In this document: piece by piece, positions 35,124-64,000 of the stretch
Position numbering within the stretch: the first letter of the stretch is position 1
Layout: each line of letters begins with the position of its first letter
From: Archegozetes longisetosus
Taxonomy: Eukaryota > Arthropoda > Arachnida > Sarcoptiformes > Trhypochthoniidae
Length of the DNA: 64,000 nucleotides
Reading direction: 5' to 3'
Assembly: GCA_018873245.2 (NCBI GenBank)
Contig: JAEMBT020000008.1
Span: 12,877,172-12,941,171, forward strand
The notes under the pieces: generated by a model
Databases searched by the model: none
What the model saw: only the letters and a program-made list of their open reading frames with translations
What the model was told of the DNA's origin: nothing
Translations under genes and position numbers: made by a program

Positions 35124-36667
35124 ATATTTAAACACAAGTTTGTTCATAATTTTCACGTTTCATTGATTGTCATTATTTTCACGAAAACGTATCTAATCTT
35201 TAATTTCAGCAAATTTAGATAAATATTAATTATAATTTTCTTAACTAAATCATTTGTTGTTATCAAATTTAGTCATGTTCTCATACTTCAATTGCTTAGT
35301 AGATGTTTAAAAAAAGCTCATGCTTAGATTTTGAAAAGATATTCAATAAATACTCGATATGGATGTAGGTTTACAAAACAATATTTTATTGATTGCTTAA
35401 ACCATGAATTGCATCAAATGGATGCTTTTTAAATGCAAATTTTATTTACATAATTATGACATTGTAAAAGATAGAGCACTTTCAGTAATTCAGGTTAGAG
35501 CTCGAACATAAGCTAAATTTTCAAACCCAACCCGTGCCCCTAAGGGTTTGTAAACGGAATAACTGTAAAAATGACAAATGCTCATAATTCAATATTTTAT
35601 TAAAGTGTATTCATTACTACTATTCATTATTATAAAATTATTATATTATGTCAGTTATTTTTTTAAAGAAATCAAAGTTTGATCTTATAAAGTGTAATTT
35701 GAACATATTACTTGAATCAAGAGATAATCTTTTATCAGATAATGAAATACCAGCGTAGTTAAGGTTTCCCTAAGTATATAAATTTGTAACAGGAATTCAT
35801 ATCAAATACCTTGAAATTATGAAAAGACGCGGATATATGAGTTCATTTTTTCCCAAAATTGCATTGTTGTAATGTTTGGTATAAAGTTATGCGTTAAATC
35901 CAACTAATTTTATATCTCAATATAACTTCAATTGATTGAGACTATTTCATGTGATATTAATAAAGTCCTCGAGACTGTAGAGTCAACTTTATCAGAAGCT
36001 TATGTACTTTAGATATTAATACCTTCTGCAATCGATTTCATTAAATTTATCTACATAATTGGCATTTAATTTTTTAAAAACAAAATAATTTTAATTACTA
36101 GTCTTAGAGAAAAATTTTTCGAATTTGATCCAAACCCATACGAGTTTGGGTTCTTAACGAGTTCTTGAGGGGTCTAAGGTTTCATGTTAGACCTCTATTT
36201 CAGATTAATCTATCATTAATTTTAATATCAATGCCATTTCTTTCTTATATGGATTTGCTATATTTTCAGTAGAGTTTAGATTCATCTTTGGGCCAAGGTG
36301 ATCTTAGAAAATACGTTGATATTACGTTCAGTTGACTAAAATGTAGAGTTTATTCCTATTGATAAAAAGTTATTGTGTAGAACTTAATCGATATTTGTTT
36401 TGAGTACATGTGAGCTAATAATGCAGTTTTGTAGTAAAAGATTAGAAAAGTATTGTCAAAGTTATAGAATATCTATCAAAGAGGTGTTCCACTTATATAA
36501 AACTAAAAGAACATATTCAAGATTTAACATAACATTGAAATCGCTAAAAGTATATGTGATAGAATAAATCGTTCTTTTAGGTCTTTCAAAGTTAATTCAT
36601 ATCTGCAACTAAACCAAAACATTTTATCCGCAAATTTGTTTACCTCATTTAAACTAATTTCGATGTT
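35124..36667. other. Intergenic block upstream of ABCC-4, duplicated at 50904-52465
   Basis: No gene. The block is nearly identical to 50904-52465. A small palindrome, AACCCA-TACGAG-TTTGGGTT near 36135, is conserved in the other copy (about 51930). The other copy also has an extra ~20 bp of CTCAACCCAA-type repeats near 51305-51330, compared with 35521-35540 here. Open codons upstream of the ABCC-4 ATG are broken by an indel relative to the ABCC-6 flank, so they are not coding. Confidence 0.65.
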
Positions 36668-42168
<5,501 letters not shown>

Positions 42169-44876
42169 ATGTTTGCGAAACTTGATCATTTTATTATTTT
42201 ATTATGTTATCTTTTTCAACTAGGCCCATTTTGAACCAATTCGTAAACTGATAAACTTTAAGATGACTGTATTTTTAAATCTCTGCATTATTAGCTTTGA
42301 TTAAGAAAATCTAACTCTATAGTTATGATTACTTAGATGTAAATTATACACTAGAATAGTTCATTGTTAAGAAAAAAGACATTTTAGATATTTTATTAGA
42401 TTTTATAACAACTACAATTATATTTCTTACTTTTCCCCAGATTCATTTTTGATCATTATTGAAGCTATATGCTTCTGAAATCTTTCTTTCTCAACAACTC
42501 AAATACGAATACAATAAAACTTGTTTATTTTGAGCATGAAGTCAAGCCCTTTTTAAGAATAAATTTGAAAATAATGCGTAAGAAATTAAAGCTAACTTTA
42601 TGTTTTTTATTTTAATAATGTTTAACTACGTGTTAAGGATAGAGATATTTAGCTGTTTTTACCTCTAACTCGGAATTGGCATCTGCTGTCAATTTTTTAA
42701 ACAAAATATGCCTCCAATGATAGGTAATTATTAAAGATTTTAAGTTTTCCATCTGATTTGAGCTGAAATGCATTTTAAAAATTTTATAATTAATTGAAGT
42801 TTAGGTTTCCCTCTCAAGTAGAGCAATAAACATTGTAGTGTTTGAGTATTCTCATATTTGAGTTAATTCGTTAAGATACTTTTGATGAACAATTTTATAA
42901 AACTCATTAATAATATTAATTGATTTAGCATTTTATAATAAATTATTCTAAAAAATTGTTTATAGTTATTTGAACATTAATAGATTTTGAAAGATTTTGA
43001 TAATGCGTAAAAACTTCTACGAATCGAACTGACGAGGGGAGTTCGGGACTATGTAATAACCGATTTCAAAAATATTTTTATGGCATAAATAACATCACAT
43101 GATGTTCGAAAAGGCATATAAAAAAGGCTGACCGCTAGACACTTACGAGTTATGACTACCCAAAAAGTGATTTTCTATGGCTTATTACTATTGATTCCTG
43201 TGTATTTTGCCTATCAAAATGTACTTTAATTCAGTCAAATTACTCAACGGATGGCAACAATATTGTTAACAATGAAAAGCTTCAAGACATTTTGAACAAA
43301 TAAAAAAGATAAGCTGAAATTTCATATCTAAAAGTAAGTTTCTATATATCGATAGCTCTAATTTTCGTATCTATCATGTCTTTTAAATTCAATGGCTTTC
43401 TAAAAAATAAGAGATAAGATAAATACGAAAATTTAGATCTACTGATATATAGAAACTTACTTTTAGATATGAAATTTCAGATTGTCTTTTTTTATTCAAT
43501 TGATTTGAAGTTTTTCATTTTAACGATATTATTGCCATCCGTTGAGTAATTTGACTGAATTAGAATACATTTTGATAGGCAAAATACACAGGAATCAATA
43601 GTAATAAGCCATAGAAAATCACTTTTTGGGTAGTCATAACTCGTAAGTGTCTAGCGGTCAGCCTTTTTTATATGCCTTTTCGAACATCATGTCATGTTAT
43701 TTATCCCATAAAAATATTTTTGAAATCGGTTATTAGATAGTCCCGAACTTCCCTCGTGAGTTCTAATTATAGCAAACTCACAGCTTGAGAGGGAAATCAG
43801 AGGCAAATTTAAACTTGAATTAATTATAAAATCTCAAAAAATACTTTTCTGCCCAAATCAGACCGAAAACTTAAAATCTTTAATAATTACCTGTCATTTA
43901 AGGCATATTTTGTTTAAAAAAAATTACAGCAAATGCCTATTTTGAGTAAGTTATATCACTTTAGATAAAAGTTTAGTACACTCTAGATCTCTCAAATATT
44001 TCAGCTTATATTCAGTTGAGCACTTCAAGATAAATTTGTTTATCTATTTAGCTTCAGATTGAGTATTTAGCTCTGATTTTATCATTTTTGTAGGTTTTGT
44101 AAAGTGTTTTTCAATCATTTGGTTGCAGCTCATGATTTTGAAAATGAGTGGGGTCATGAACTCTTTGTTATAGATAAAAATACTCATTTATGATAGCTAA
44201 TCAATGAGTATTTAATTCAGAATATCACAGATTTTCTTTTATTGATCCGTCTTTACAAGTATACCATTATTTATTTCAATTAAATAAAGTTCCAAATGTC
44301 AAAAGTCCAATTAGGTTCAAGGAATCCCATCGAATTAATGCTACAGCAGTAGTTCATTTACTTAGTGCTCTTATAGAGTGTAGGGCTTTTGGGGGGATTT
44401 ATGTGGTGGGTACAAACAAATATATGATACCCCCGAAAGCTATATATCCTCTGAAAGTACTACATAAGTTCGACCACTGGGCTATAGTTTTTTATGCTGA
44501 CATAGATTTTAAAATTCTACACCAGTTAGCATCACTGATAAAGGTTAATATCATTTAGCACTTCATAAATGTGACACTAATAGATATGTTAAAATTAGTT
44601 CAAACTTTAAAGTGTGTAATATGCAATGATTGTTCTATGACAAAATTCCGAGTTAAAACTTAATAACAGTTGTCTAAACAATAAACTGAAGTATTGAGTA
44701 TCATTTTTTGTTTTACGAACCGATGTGATACAATTTATAAGTAAAGTTTAAGACGAATCTATAAAGATCTTATCAATTTAGACTCAAGATCTGGTGCAGA
44801 TAAAGGAATTCACAAAAGTTGGAGTGTTATTATTTAGAAAACTCGTTGAATAATTTAATTTCATTCTCTAGTATTT
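42169..44876. other. Intergenic block upstream of ABCC-5
   Basis: Second copy of the 29985-31962 block, almost identical, differing by the foldback insertion at 43033-43756 and scattered substitutions. No gene is seen. Confidence 0.7.
43033..43756. mobile_element. 724-bp near-perfect palindromic transposon (foldback)
   Basis: Nearly the whole element is two complementary arms of about 330 bp, with an estimated identity above 95%, around a short AT-rich loop near 43380-43400. Termini are CGAGGGGAGTTCGGGACTA and its near-complement ending CCCTCG. TGA flanks both ends (43030-43032, 43757-43759), and the paralogous block has a single TGA at 30844-30846, so the 3-bp target duplication and the empty site are both visible. 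There are no coding sequences. It inserted after the 3+4 to 5+6 duplication. Confidence 0.92.
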
Positions 44877-50903
<6,027 letters not shown>

Positions 50904-52465
50904 ATATTTAAACACAAGTTTGTTCACAATTTTCACGTTTCATTGATTGTGATTATTTTCACGGAAACGTATCTAATCTTTAATTTCAGCAAATTTAGAT
51001 AAATATTAATTATAATTTTCTTAACTAAATCATTTGTTGTTATCAAATTTAGTCATGTTCTCATACTTCAATTGCTTAGTAGATGTTTAAAAAAAGCTCA
51101 TGCTTAGATTTTGAAAAGATATTCAATAAATACTCGATATGGATGTAGGTTTACAAAACAATATTTTATTGATTGCTTAAACCATGAATTGCATCAAATG
51201 GATGCTTTTTAAATGCAAATTTTATTTACATAATTATGAAATTGTAAAAGATAGAGCACTTTCAGTACTTCAGGTTAGAGCTCGAACATAAGCTAAATTT
51301 TCAAACTCAACTCAACCCAATCCAACTCAACCCGTGCCCCTAAGGGTTTGTAAACAGAATAACCGTAAAAATGACAAATGCTCATAATTCAATATTTTAT
51401 TAAAGTGTATTCATTACTACTATTCATTATTATAAAATTATTATATTATGTCAGTTTTTTTATAGAAATCAAAGTTTGATCTTATAAAGTGTAATTTGAA
51501 CATATTACTTGGATCAAGAGATAATTTTTTATCAGATAATGAAATACCAGCGTAGTTAAGGTTTTCTAAGTATATAAATTTGTAACAGGAATTCATATCA
51601 AATACCTTGAAATTATGAAAAGACGCGGATATATGAGTTCATTTTTTCCCAAAATTGCAATTTTGTAGTGTTTGGTATAAAGTTATGCGTTAAATCCAAC
51701 TAATTTTGTATCTCAATATAACTTCAATTGGTTGAGACTGTTTTCATGTGATATTAATAAAGTCCTCGAGATTGAAGAGTCAACTTTATCAGAAGCTTAT
51801 GTATTTTAGATATTAATACCTTCTACAATTGATTTCATTAAATTTATCTACATAATTGGCATTTAATTTTTTTAAAACAAACAATAATTTTAATTACGAG
51901 TCTTAGAGAAAAATTTTTCGAATTTGATCCAAACCCATACGAGTTTGGGTTCTTAACGGATTTTTGACGGGTCTAAGGTTTCATGTTAGACCTCTATTTC
52001 AGATTAATCTATCATTAATTTTAATATCAATGCCATTTCTTTCTTATATGGATTTGCTATATTTTCAGTAGAGTTTAGATTCATCTTTGGGCCAAGGTCA
52101 TCTTAGAAAATACGTTGATATTACGTTCAGTTGACTAAAATGTAGAGTTTATTGCTATAGATAAAATGTTATTGTATAGAACTTAATCGATATTTGTTTT
52201 GAGCACATGTGAGCTAATAATGCAGTTTTGTAGTAAAAGATTAGAAAAGTATTGTCAAAGTTATAGAATATCTATAAAAGAGGTGTTCTACTTATATAAA
52301 ACTAAAAGAATTAATTCAGGATTTAACATAAAATTGAAATCACTAAAAAGTATATGTGATAGAATAAATCGTTCTTTTAGGTCTTTCAAAGTTAATTCAT
52401 ATCTGCAGCTAAACCAAAACATTTTATCCGCAAATTTGTTTGCCTCATTTAAACCGACTGAAGTA
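50904..52465. other. Intergenic block upstream of ABCC-6
   Basis: Second copy of 35124-36667. No gene is visible. It shares the polyadenylation-proximal sequence of ABCC-3 with very few changes. Confidence 0.65.
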
Positions 52466-58370
<5,905 letters not shown>

Positions 58371-58549
58371 TAAATATATGGTATTTAAACAATACTTTGC
58401 CATGATTTCATTTTAAATGGTTAACATTGTTTTTATCAATTGTTGAAATGGATAGAGTTATTGCGAACTGCTAATGTTTTAATCAAGTGTCGTGACTATC
58501 GTATCTTTAAAGACATTTAATGACACTAAAGTTTGAACAATGGGTTAGT
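58371..58549. other. 3' flank of ABCC-6
   Basis: An AATAAA overlaps the stop codon region (TATAATAAATA at about 58366-58376). The rest is featureless, and it does not continue the block shared by the other copies, so the array ends here. Confidence 0.5.
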
Positions 58550-58579
58550 GAATTTATTTGCCTTCAGTCTGGTTGACTA

Positions 58580-58960
58580 ACGTCTATTTCAGTGGTAGAT
58601 GGCTAATGCCAGCGGTAGAATCATTTGAATTTATATCATCTATAATTTCCTTATAAGCCATCTCATGTTCACCCGGAGTATTGAATCATTTATCTTTATT
58701 AGGCTTCTTTATTCTATAAATGTTATCATAATCGCACGGGGTCAAATTAAGTCTAAAAGGCGGAGGTTTAATTGCTTCCATCGATGTGTCACAATGAAAT
58801 CCTCAACTTTCGAATATCTATCGAGTATCTCTTTGTCAACGAGTATTATTGGTCTATGAACCCGTAGTTGTTTTATTGCTGGGAGTATTGCTTGACCCAA
58901 AAAATCTAGATAGATTTCGATATTGACATTTGTACTTTTTGCTAAAATTCTGTAAGCAAA
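58580..58960 (-). pseudogene. Probable mariner-type transposase C-terminal relic
   Basis: Minus-strand fragments in several frames resemble the last third of a mariner/Tc-type transposase: an N-x-E-I-Y-L-D-F-L...I-L-P-A-I-K-Q-L segment, a P-P-P-F-x-L-N-L-T-P-C-D-Y block (family: P-P-x-S-P-D-L-x-P-x-D-Y), and a tail with F-N-T-P-x-E. At least three stops or frame changes interrupt it. The match rests on motif spacing only, so I hold it loosely. Confidence 0.4.
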
Positions 58961-59886
58961 TATACGATTTTTAGGAAACCCACTATAACATCTGCTTCCG
59001 AGTTTATATTGTTATTCTTACTATTGTAGACCTAGGTGCAAAGTACTAAAGCAAGCATTATTTCAGTTTTATAAGTTTTCAAATGAATATTCTTATGCTG
59101 GTTCTCCAGGGAACTGATATTGTCGAAATGCCCAATAATCCTGAGATTCGTGGTATTTGAGCTATGGTAAGTCAATGGTTATATTTCTACCCTGCATTTC
59201 ACAGTCACTGTTGTACCTTTCAAAGTGTTCAGTACAAATATCTACGCGTGTCGACTAAATTACACCGTGAAGTATAGAATATGTAATATTACAGATAATA
59301 ATGTTTAGATCGACTTCGAAAGAAAAATTTGAAATATTCATTTGATGAAATTTTTTGCGAGAAAATACAGTAATGTGATAGTAGAATTTCAATTATTTAA
59401 TCTAAATCTGTTCATTTTATGTTCATTAAAATTAGAATAACAATAAATTTGACAACTAAGCCAAAAAAATTGGATTTCAATTTACTTTGAACGTGTGCTG
59501 TCATGACAATTACTGTATCACATTATTTGTCGACTTAAATTCATGCAATCTATTGAATTCAATGACATGAAATGAAGTTCATTACGTGACTAAATTGTTT
59601 TAACTTTTAATAGCAATTTCATGACTATTGATATTCATTTGCTTCATTTATAAAAATTTAACATAAGAATGTTGAAAAAAGTTATTTTGTTAATGTTCTG
59701 ATTACTTTTATTTTAGTGATTCTGAATAACAAATGAAAATCAGGCATCATATTTAGAATCATTAACATACTATACTAGTTAGAAATACGGGCAAATGTCC
59801 GTTATTAGGTTCATAAAATAGTTAAAGATCTTTAAAAAAAGTTATAAAATATAATTAAAACTTTGTTCAACGAATAAATAGTTATC

Positions 59887-59926
<40 letters not shown>

Positions 59927-60409
59927 TTACTTACTTACTTACTTACTTACTATTAGTTGTCGAATCTTCTGCTTACATCACAACCACAAAATACACTTAA
60001 AAATTCATAAACTTTATGTAAACAAATTTAACTTTATTTTACTTATTGTTATTGTTTTTTGTACTACGTGCGATTTCTCGCATATATTGCAATCCCTTTT
60101 TCTTGTTCAGTGCTTTACTTGTTTAAATTATATTGTATTTCAATTAAGTGGCGTATTCTCAAAATTGAAAATAGAAGAGTAGCTAATATTTTGTCTAAAA
60201 CACTTTAATCAACTCTATGTATCAGACCGAAAAAATTGAAATCAGTCTGATTTCTCTGTGATGACCACAAATAAAATTTTTGAATGGTCACAGAGAAAGA
60301 ATATTTATGAATTTTATTATATAGATTATGGTTACTGTTTAATAGAGCCATAAATACTTATTAGGATCCTGATCATAAAAGAACCTGCTGAAAAGCTATA
60401 CGCTATTAC
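58961..60409. other. Non-coding stretch with microsatellite and a hairpin
   Basis: No gene is seen. It contains the compound microsatellite listed separately, and a hairpin with perfect 11-bp arms, TTTCTCTGTGA (60251-60261) and TCACAGAGAAA (60288-60298). Confidence 0.5.
59891..59951. repeat. Compound microsatellite (TC)n(TTAC)n
   Basis: About 21 TC units (59891-59932) pass directly into about five TTAC units (to 59951). Confidence 0.95.
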
Positions 60410-60671
60410 TAGCGTTCCCAACTGACAGCGATTTCGCTGACAGTCTGCGTTTTGGACTCCTAATTTTGATAAGGTGAGCGGTCAGCTGACGGGATCTCCG
60501 CTGACATTACCGTCAGTGGAAATGATTTTAAACTAAAATACTAAATGCAGTAAAATATACCTAATAATGTCTAAACCGAAAAATTAATAAAAGATTTTGC
60601 CAACGATTTTTCTTTTTATTTTTCCCGTTTGTCAGCAAATTTTCCTAGCAAAGGTTGGCAATGCTACTGTA
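60410..60671. mobile_element. hAT MITE upstream of the fucosyltransferase gene
   Basis: A 262-bp element starts TAGCGTTCCCAAC and has GTTGGCAATGCTA near its other end. It is flanked by the perfect 8-bp duplication GCTATTAC (60402-60409 and 60672-60679). The interior has palindromic CTGACAGCGA and GTCAGCTGAC blocks and no coding sequence. It ends about 110 bp before the ATG of the next gene, so it could lie in the promoter or 5' UTR. Confidence 0.8.
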
Positions 60672-60785
60672 GCTATTACTCAAACAGATGTTAATATGAA
60701 GCGATGACCTCGAGTCAAAAAATATAATTATTTGTGAGTAGTTAATCTCATTCGAGCTTTTAAATTGAATAACAGCTTTTACATA

Positions 60786-63491
60786 ATGAAATATTTTGGC
60801 AGAGTTTTATTTCAAAATTACAAATTAATTATTGCTTTTTTGGTTTTAATAATATATTATGAATGGCAGTTATATAACATTAAGTTTGAGAAAAAAATAT
60901 GTTTTTTGGAAAAATATGTTACGAAAAGTGGAATTAAAAAGCGAAATGAAAGTAACTTTGGAGGAAAAACGGTATTTCATGAGAATAAAATTTATTTTAA
61001 GAACAATGTGTCATCATTTGATAAAGAAAACTTATTTCTCGAATTAAGTATTAAATTAAATGATTTTTTGCGGTTTGGAAACTTTATCAGAACTTTATTG
61101 GTTCAATTATTTCTCGTGAATATCGAAACAGTTCTAAAACACTTGATGATGATCTAATCGAAACTTTTAAGGACTTAAATAAGTAATAAAGTTTAACAAA
61201 ATGAATAATTTCTAAATCGAAATATTTTTAAAGTGTATTAGATTTAGAAATTAAATCACTATCAACTCAAATCTCTGACTGGCGTGTAGAACAACTGGAT
61301 GATATATCAAAACAGATACAGCAAAAAATTGAATCGATTCAATCGCCTCCTAAAGAAAAATGTGATAAAATTAGAAAAATTCACTGTAGAGTTCCTCCTT
61401 ATGGGTTTGGTTCACAAATACATCGTTTAATAACATGTCTATTGAAAGGATATTACACCAAAACAATAGTGGTTATTGATCAAATTTTTATTAACTATTT
61501 AGAAAAATCAAACTTATCGTGGGATCAATTTATTTCACCTATAAGTCAAACGTGTCAACCAAATAATGTCAAATATGATGTAAAGGATCAAGATTCAGTC
61601 ATCACACACGCTTGTAATTAATTTCAAAATCTCTGATTAATTATTTACTTAAAGTAATTTAATATTCAAAGAGAAATCCGGAATGACATTGGCCCCATCC
61701 CCACAGATACGTATAAACTAATTTTTTCTAGAATAATAAAATTAGGCTACTTTTGGATACTTTGACTATTATGAATAACCTTTAATTGAATCTGATCAAA
61801 ATTGAAAGTAGTTTGTATATTCATTTTGATATCAAAGTCTATAATGTGTTTGAATTTTCAGAGTTTAGAAGCTCAAAAATTCATTGCAACAGAATGGTTA
61901 ATGTTTTTTAACGGAAACTTTATGTTTGCATAAAATTCTTAAAAAGAGAAAATTAATCTTAAAATAATTTCAAAAATTCATCTACATAAAAAATGATTTA
62001 AAATTTTACTGAAAGATTTTCGTCTTTTAACTATGACGCCCCAAAAGATCCAACATGATGTTTGAATAAAAGTGAAGTTTACCAGTGAATCTCATCAATA
62101 CTTTATCTTTTTATTTGGGTCTTTTGGAGCTCCGTATTTAAAAAATTTTTGAAATTTGTTCACATCATAAAATTTTATTCTTTAGATCAATAAATTTCAT
62201 ATTTTGATGATAAAAATTATAAATTATGTTGATATTTTTAGTGAAAAAATTCCTAAAAATCTTCAATGATTCCTTGTAATTGAATTTTGAATTTTTAAGC
62301 TTTGAAAATTTCTAGTATATATAGGTTAGAGCTCAAGTTCATAAGCGGAAACTGGCATTAGTTTTAGTTTCTTTATCAGTATGAAAGATATCAGCAAAAT
62401 CGGTCGGAGGTGGGGCCGCAGAACTCTCCATTTTTCAATTAAGAGATGAAATGTTTGATAAAGAGATTGATCTAACTATTCAAAGCTATTTTCAGATGAT
62501 ATCGCAAACTATTTACCAAAGACTTTTGGTCAAAAGTTGATTGCATTGCACGCAGACCCAACAGCATTCTGGATCGGACAGTTCGCCAAATATATTTTTA
62601 GGCCTAATGAATATATGAAGCAATTAATTAGAAACATCACGACTAAACTTGGATTACCGAAACTTTATGCCAGGTACGTTGCGATATTAATTAAATAATT
62701 TGGTTTGTCATTCACTTTTATTTTGGTTTGAAATCTCATTTCGATATAGTATTCAAATAAGAAGAGGTGATAAAGTGGGTACTGAGGCTAAAAGTTATAG
62801 TGTTAACGAATATATGTTTTATGTCGATAACTATTTCAATAAGTTAGCACTCAATGGATATTCTGGAGAAAAGTCCGTATTCGTTGCTTCTGATGACGAA
62901 AATGTTATGAGAGAACTGAATGATAACTACAAGGATTTCAAGTTCTTTGATAGCAGACAATATTCTGAGAATATTAAAGTGGATAACAATCACTATTCAC
63001 CTCTTAATTTACAGTATACTTTCATTGATATACATTTCCTATCAAAAGTGATTATTTGGTTTGCACAATGTCTTCTAATGTATGACTATTTGAAGTATTG
63101 CGAAAAAGATTTCTGAATTTTAAACTTATTTTTCTGTCAATAGTTATGCCGTTTGTCATATGAGTTAATGCAAACAGTTAGACCGAACTCAGCACTAAAT
63201 TACCAATCATTAGACGTACCCTTCCATATCTGTTACCAACCAGTTTCTGATAGACAATTCAAATATAAACACACAATTAAACTAAATAAAGATAAATTTG
63301 ATATAGAAGTTGGAAATATTGTTCATTTGCGATATGAATGGTGGAAAATGGCTTTAGAGGGCAAGAAAATGGATGGATTCTTCGAGGGCTCTTTAGAGGG
63401 AAATAAAAGCATGAAAAATTTTCGATTCCCTTTATACAAAACAAAAGAAAAGCGTTCTCTTCCGAAAATACTTTTGGATGAAATGACTTGA
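60786..63491 (+). CDS. FUT8-like alpha-1,6-fucosyltransferase, five exons, with indels
   Basis: A Golgi enzyme that would transfer fucose from GDP-fucose to the innermost GlcNAc of N-glycans. Exons: 60786-61182, 61242-61613, 62496-62673, 62750-63079, 63144-63491. Start ATG 60786 is followed by a short cytoplasmic tail and a membrane anchor (LIIAFLVLIIYYEW), as in type II glycosyltransferases. The stem is followed by the Cys-rich region with YGFGSQIHR (family: GYGCQLHH), then F-W-I-G-Q-F-x-K-Y-I-F-R-P, the donor motif IRRGDKVGTEA (human HVRRTDKVGTEA), SDDE, a CTMSSN-LCRLSYELMQ third motif, and a C-terminal SH3-like domain ending at TGA 63489-63491. Frame breaks: T run at about 61062-61068, a phase mismatch at the exon 1/2 join, and one A missing at 63044-63047 (exon 4). 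The protein would be about 540 aa (human FUT8 575). Confidence 0.82.
61614..62495. other. Long second intron of the FUT8-like gene
   Basis: An 882-bp intron among otherwise short ones. The donor TGTAATT leaves one base that completes the first codon of exon 3. It contains a 13-bp inverted pair, CCAAAAGATCCAA (about 62041) and TTGGGTCTTTTGG (about 62113), and loosely inverted GGCCCC/GGGGCC segments near 61692 and 62412. A MITE remnant is possible but its ends cannot be fixed. Confidence 0.5.
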
Positions 63492-64000
63492 CATCAAATG
63501 ATTCTTCCTATCATTTCATTGAAATAAATTATTTTATTCAAGAATTTATTAATAAGTTAAATTAAGATATTGAAAAAACGTGAAGTTTATTATGTAACTG
63601 AATCATTGATATTATTAAAGTTCTATTATTTGTCCAAAATGTTGTAACGTATGCAAACGCAATTTAAATACGTTATTGGACCCTAAACTTTTGGTGCACG
63701 AAAATACTTAGTCTAAACAATACTTTCTGAAGCAACTTTACAACAAAATTACTTTCTACTCCTGTAAACATCCAAGTAAACTCACAATCATTGTCAAATA
63801 TATTTTTAAAATAAGCGTAAACTTCGTCCGACTTATAAATCATACAAACTTTCACTCAGTTTTATTTTCAGATAAATTCAACTTAAAACTAAAAAGAGTA
63901 ATATTTTATTTGAAAAACGAATACTTTAATTAATAAATTTTGCAAATTTTATTGAATGAAAACTTTTAATGTGTTTGAAATAAATGACAAAACTTTGATT
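63492..64000. other. 3' flank of the FUT8-like gene
   Basis: An AATAAA occurs at about 63523, some 30 bp after the stop. Beyond that the sequence is AT-rich with nothing recognisable up to the window edge. Confidence 0.5.

Noticed and set aside
52199-52465. In-frame open codons and an ATG (52220) upstream of ABCC-6 exon 1, adding about 82 residues
   Set aside because: The matching flank of ABCC-4 has an indel that breaks this frame, the other copies have no such extension, and MRP proteins start with a short N-terminus right before the conserved GFC...W segment.
61680-62440. MITE filling the long intron of the FUT8-like gene
   Set aside because: The inverted GGCCCC/GGGGCC segments match too poorly and no target duplication was found.

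Overview
The window looks like nuclear DNA of an invertebrate animal, probably an arthropod, although the species cannot be named from the sequence. It is AT-rich. Its genes have many short GT-AG introns, mostly 45-150 bp. It carries a Ty3/gypsy retroelement, an envelope-gene remnant of the insect-errantivirus type, a jockey/R1-like LINE fragment, Tc1/mariner relics, and many MITEs.

Layout. Positions 1-5122 (minus strand) hold a broken Ty3/gypsy element: gag, then protease-RT-RNase H-integrase running off the left edge, with a near-textbook -1 frameshift signal at the gag/pol join. Positions 5123-8132 (minus) hold a broken envelope gene, oddly on the gag side of the element and interrupted by a hairpin-rich insertion. 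Positions 8.2-14.9 kb are a repeat graveyard with no host gene: transposase relics, foldback elements, a hairpin tandem repeat, and a 5'-truncated LINE with a 14-bp target-site duplication.

Positions 14.9-58.4 kb are a head-to-tail array of six ABCC (MRP1-like) transporter copies on the plus strand, each built from the same 14 exons. I call them ABCC-1 (14930-20618), -2 (23372-29984), -3 (31963-35123), -4 (36668-42168), -5 (44877-50903) and -6 (52466-58370). Only ABCC-2 reads through intact (1515 aa). ABCC-1, -4, -5 and -6 are complete except for one or two single-base indels each, several of them in A or T runs. ABCC-3 has lost TMD1 and NBD1 and has a nonsense codon. The array grew by a one-gene duplication (ABCC-1/-2) and by duplication of a two-gene unit (3+4 to 5+6). 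It was later sculpted by transposon insertions whose empty sites survive in the paralogue.

Positions 60.8-63.5 kb (plus) hold a diverged FUT8-like alpha-1,6-fucosyltransferase gene, again with single-base indels in homopolymers. The transporters would export organic anions and conjugates across the plasma membrane; the fucosyltransferase would act in the Golgi. I see no functional link between them. I found no CRISPR array, rRNA or convincing tRNA, and no clearly new multi-gene system. The most informative signals are the recoding site, the mosaic history of the transporter array, and the datable nested transposons.
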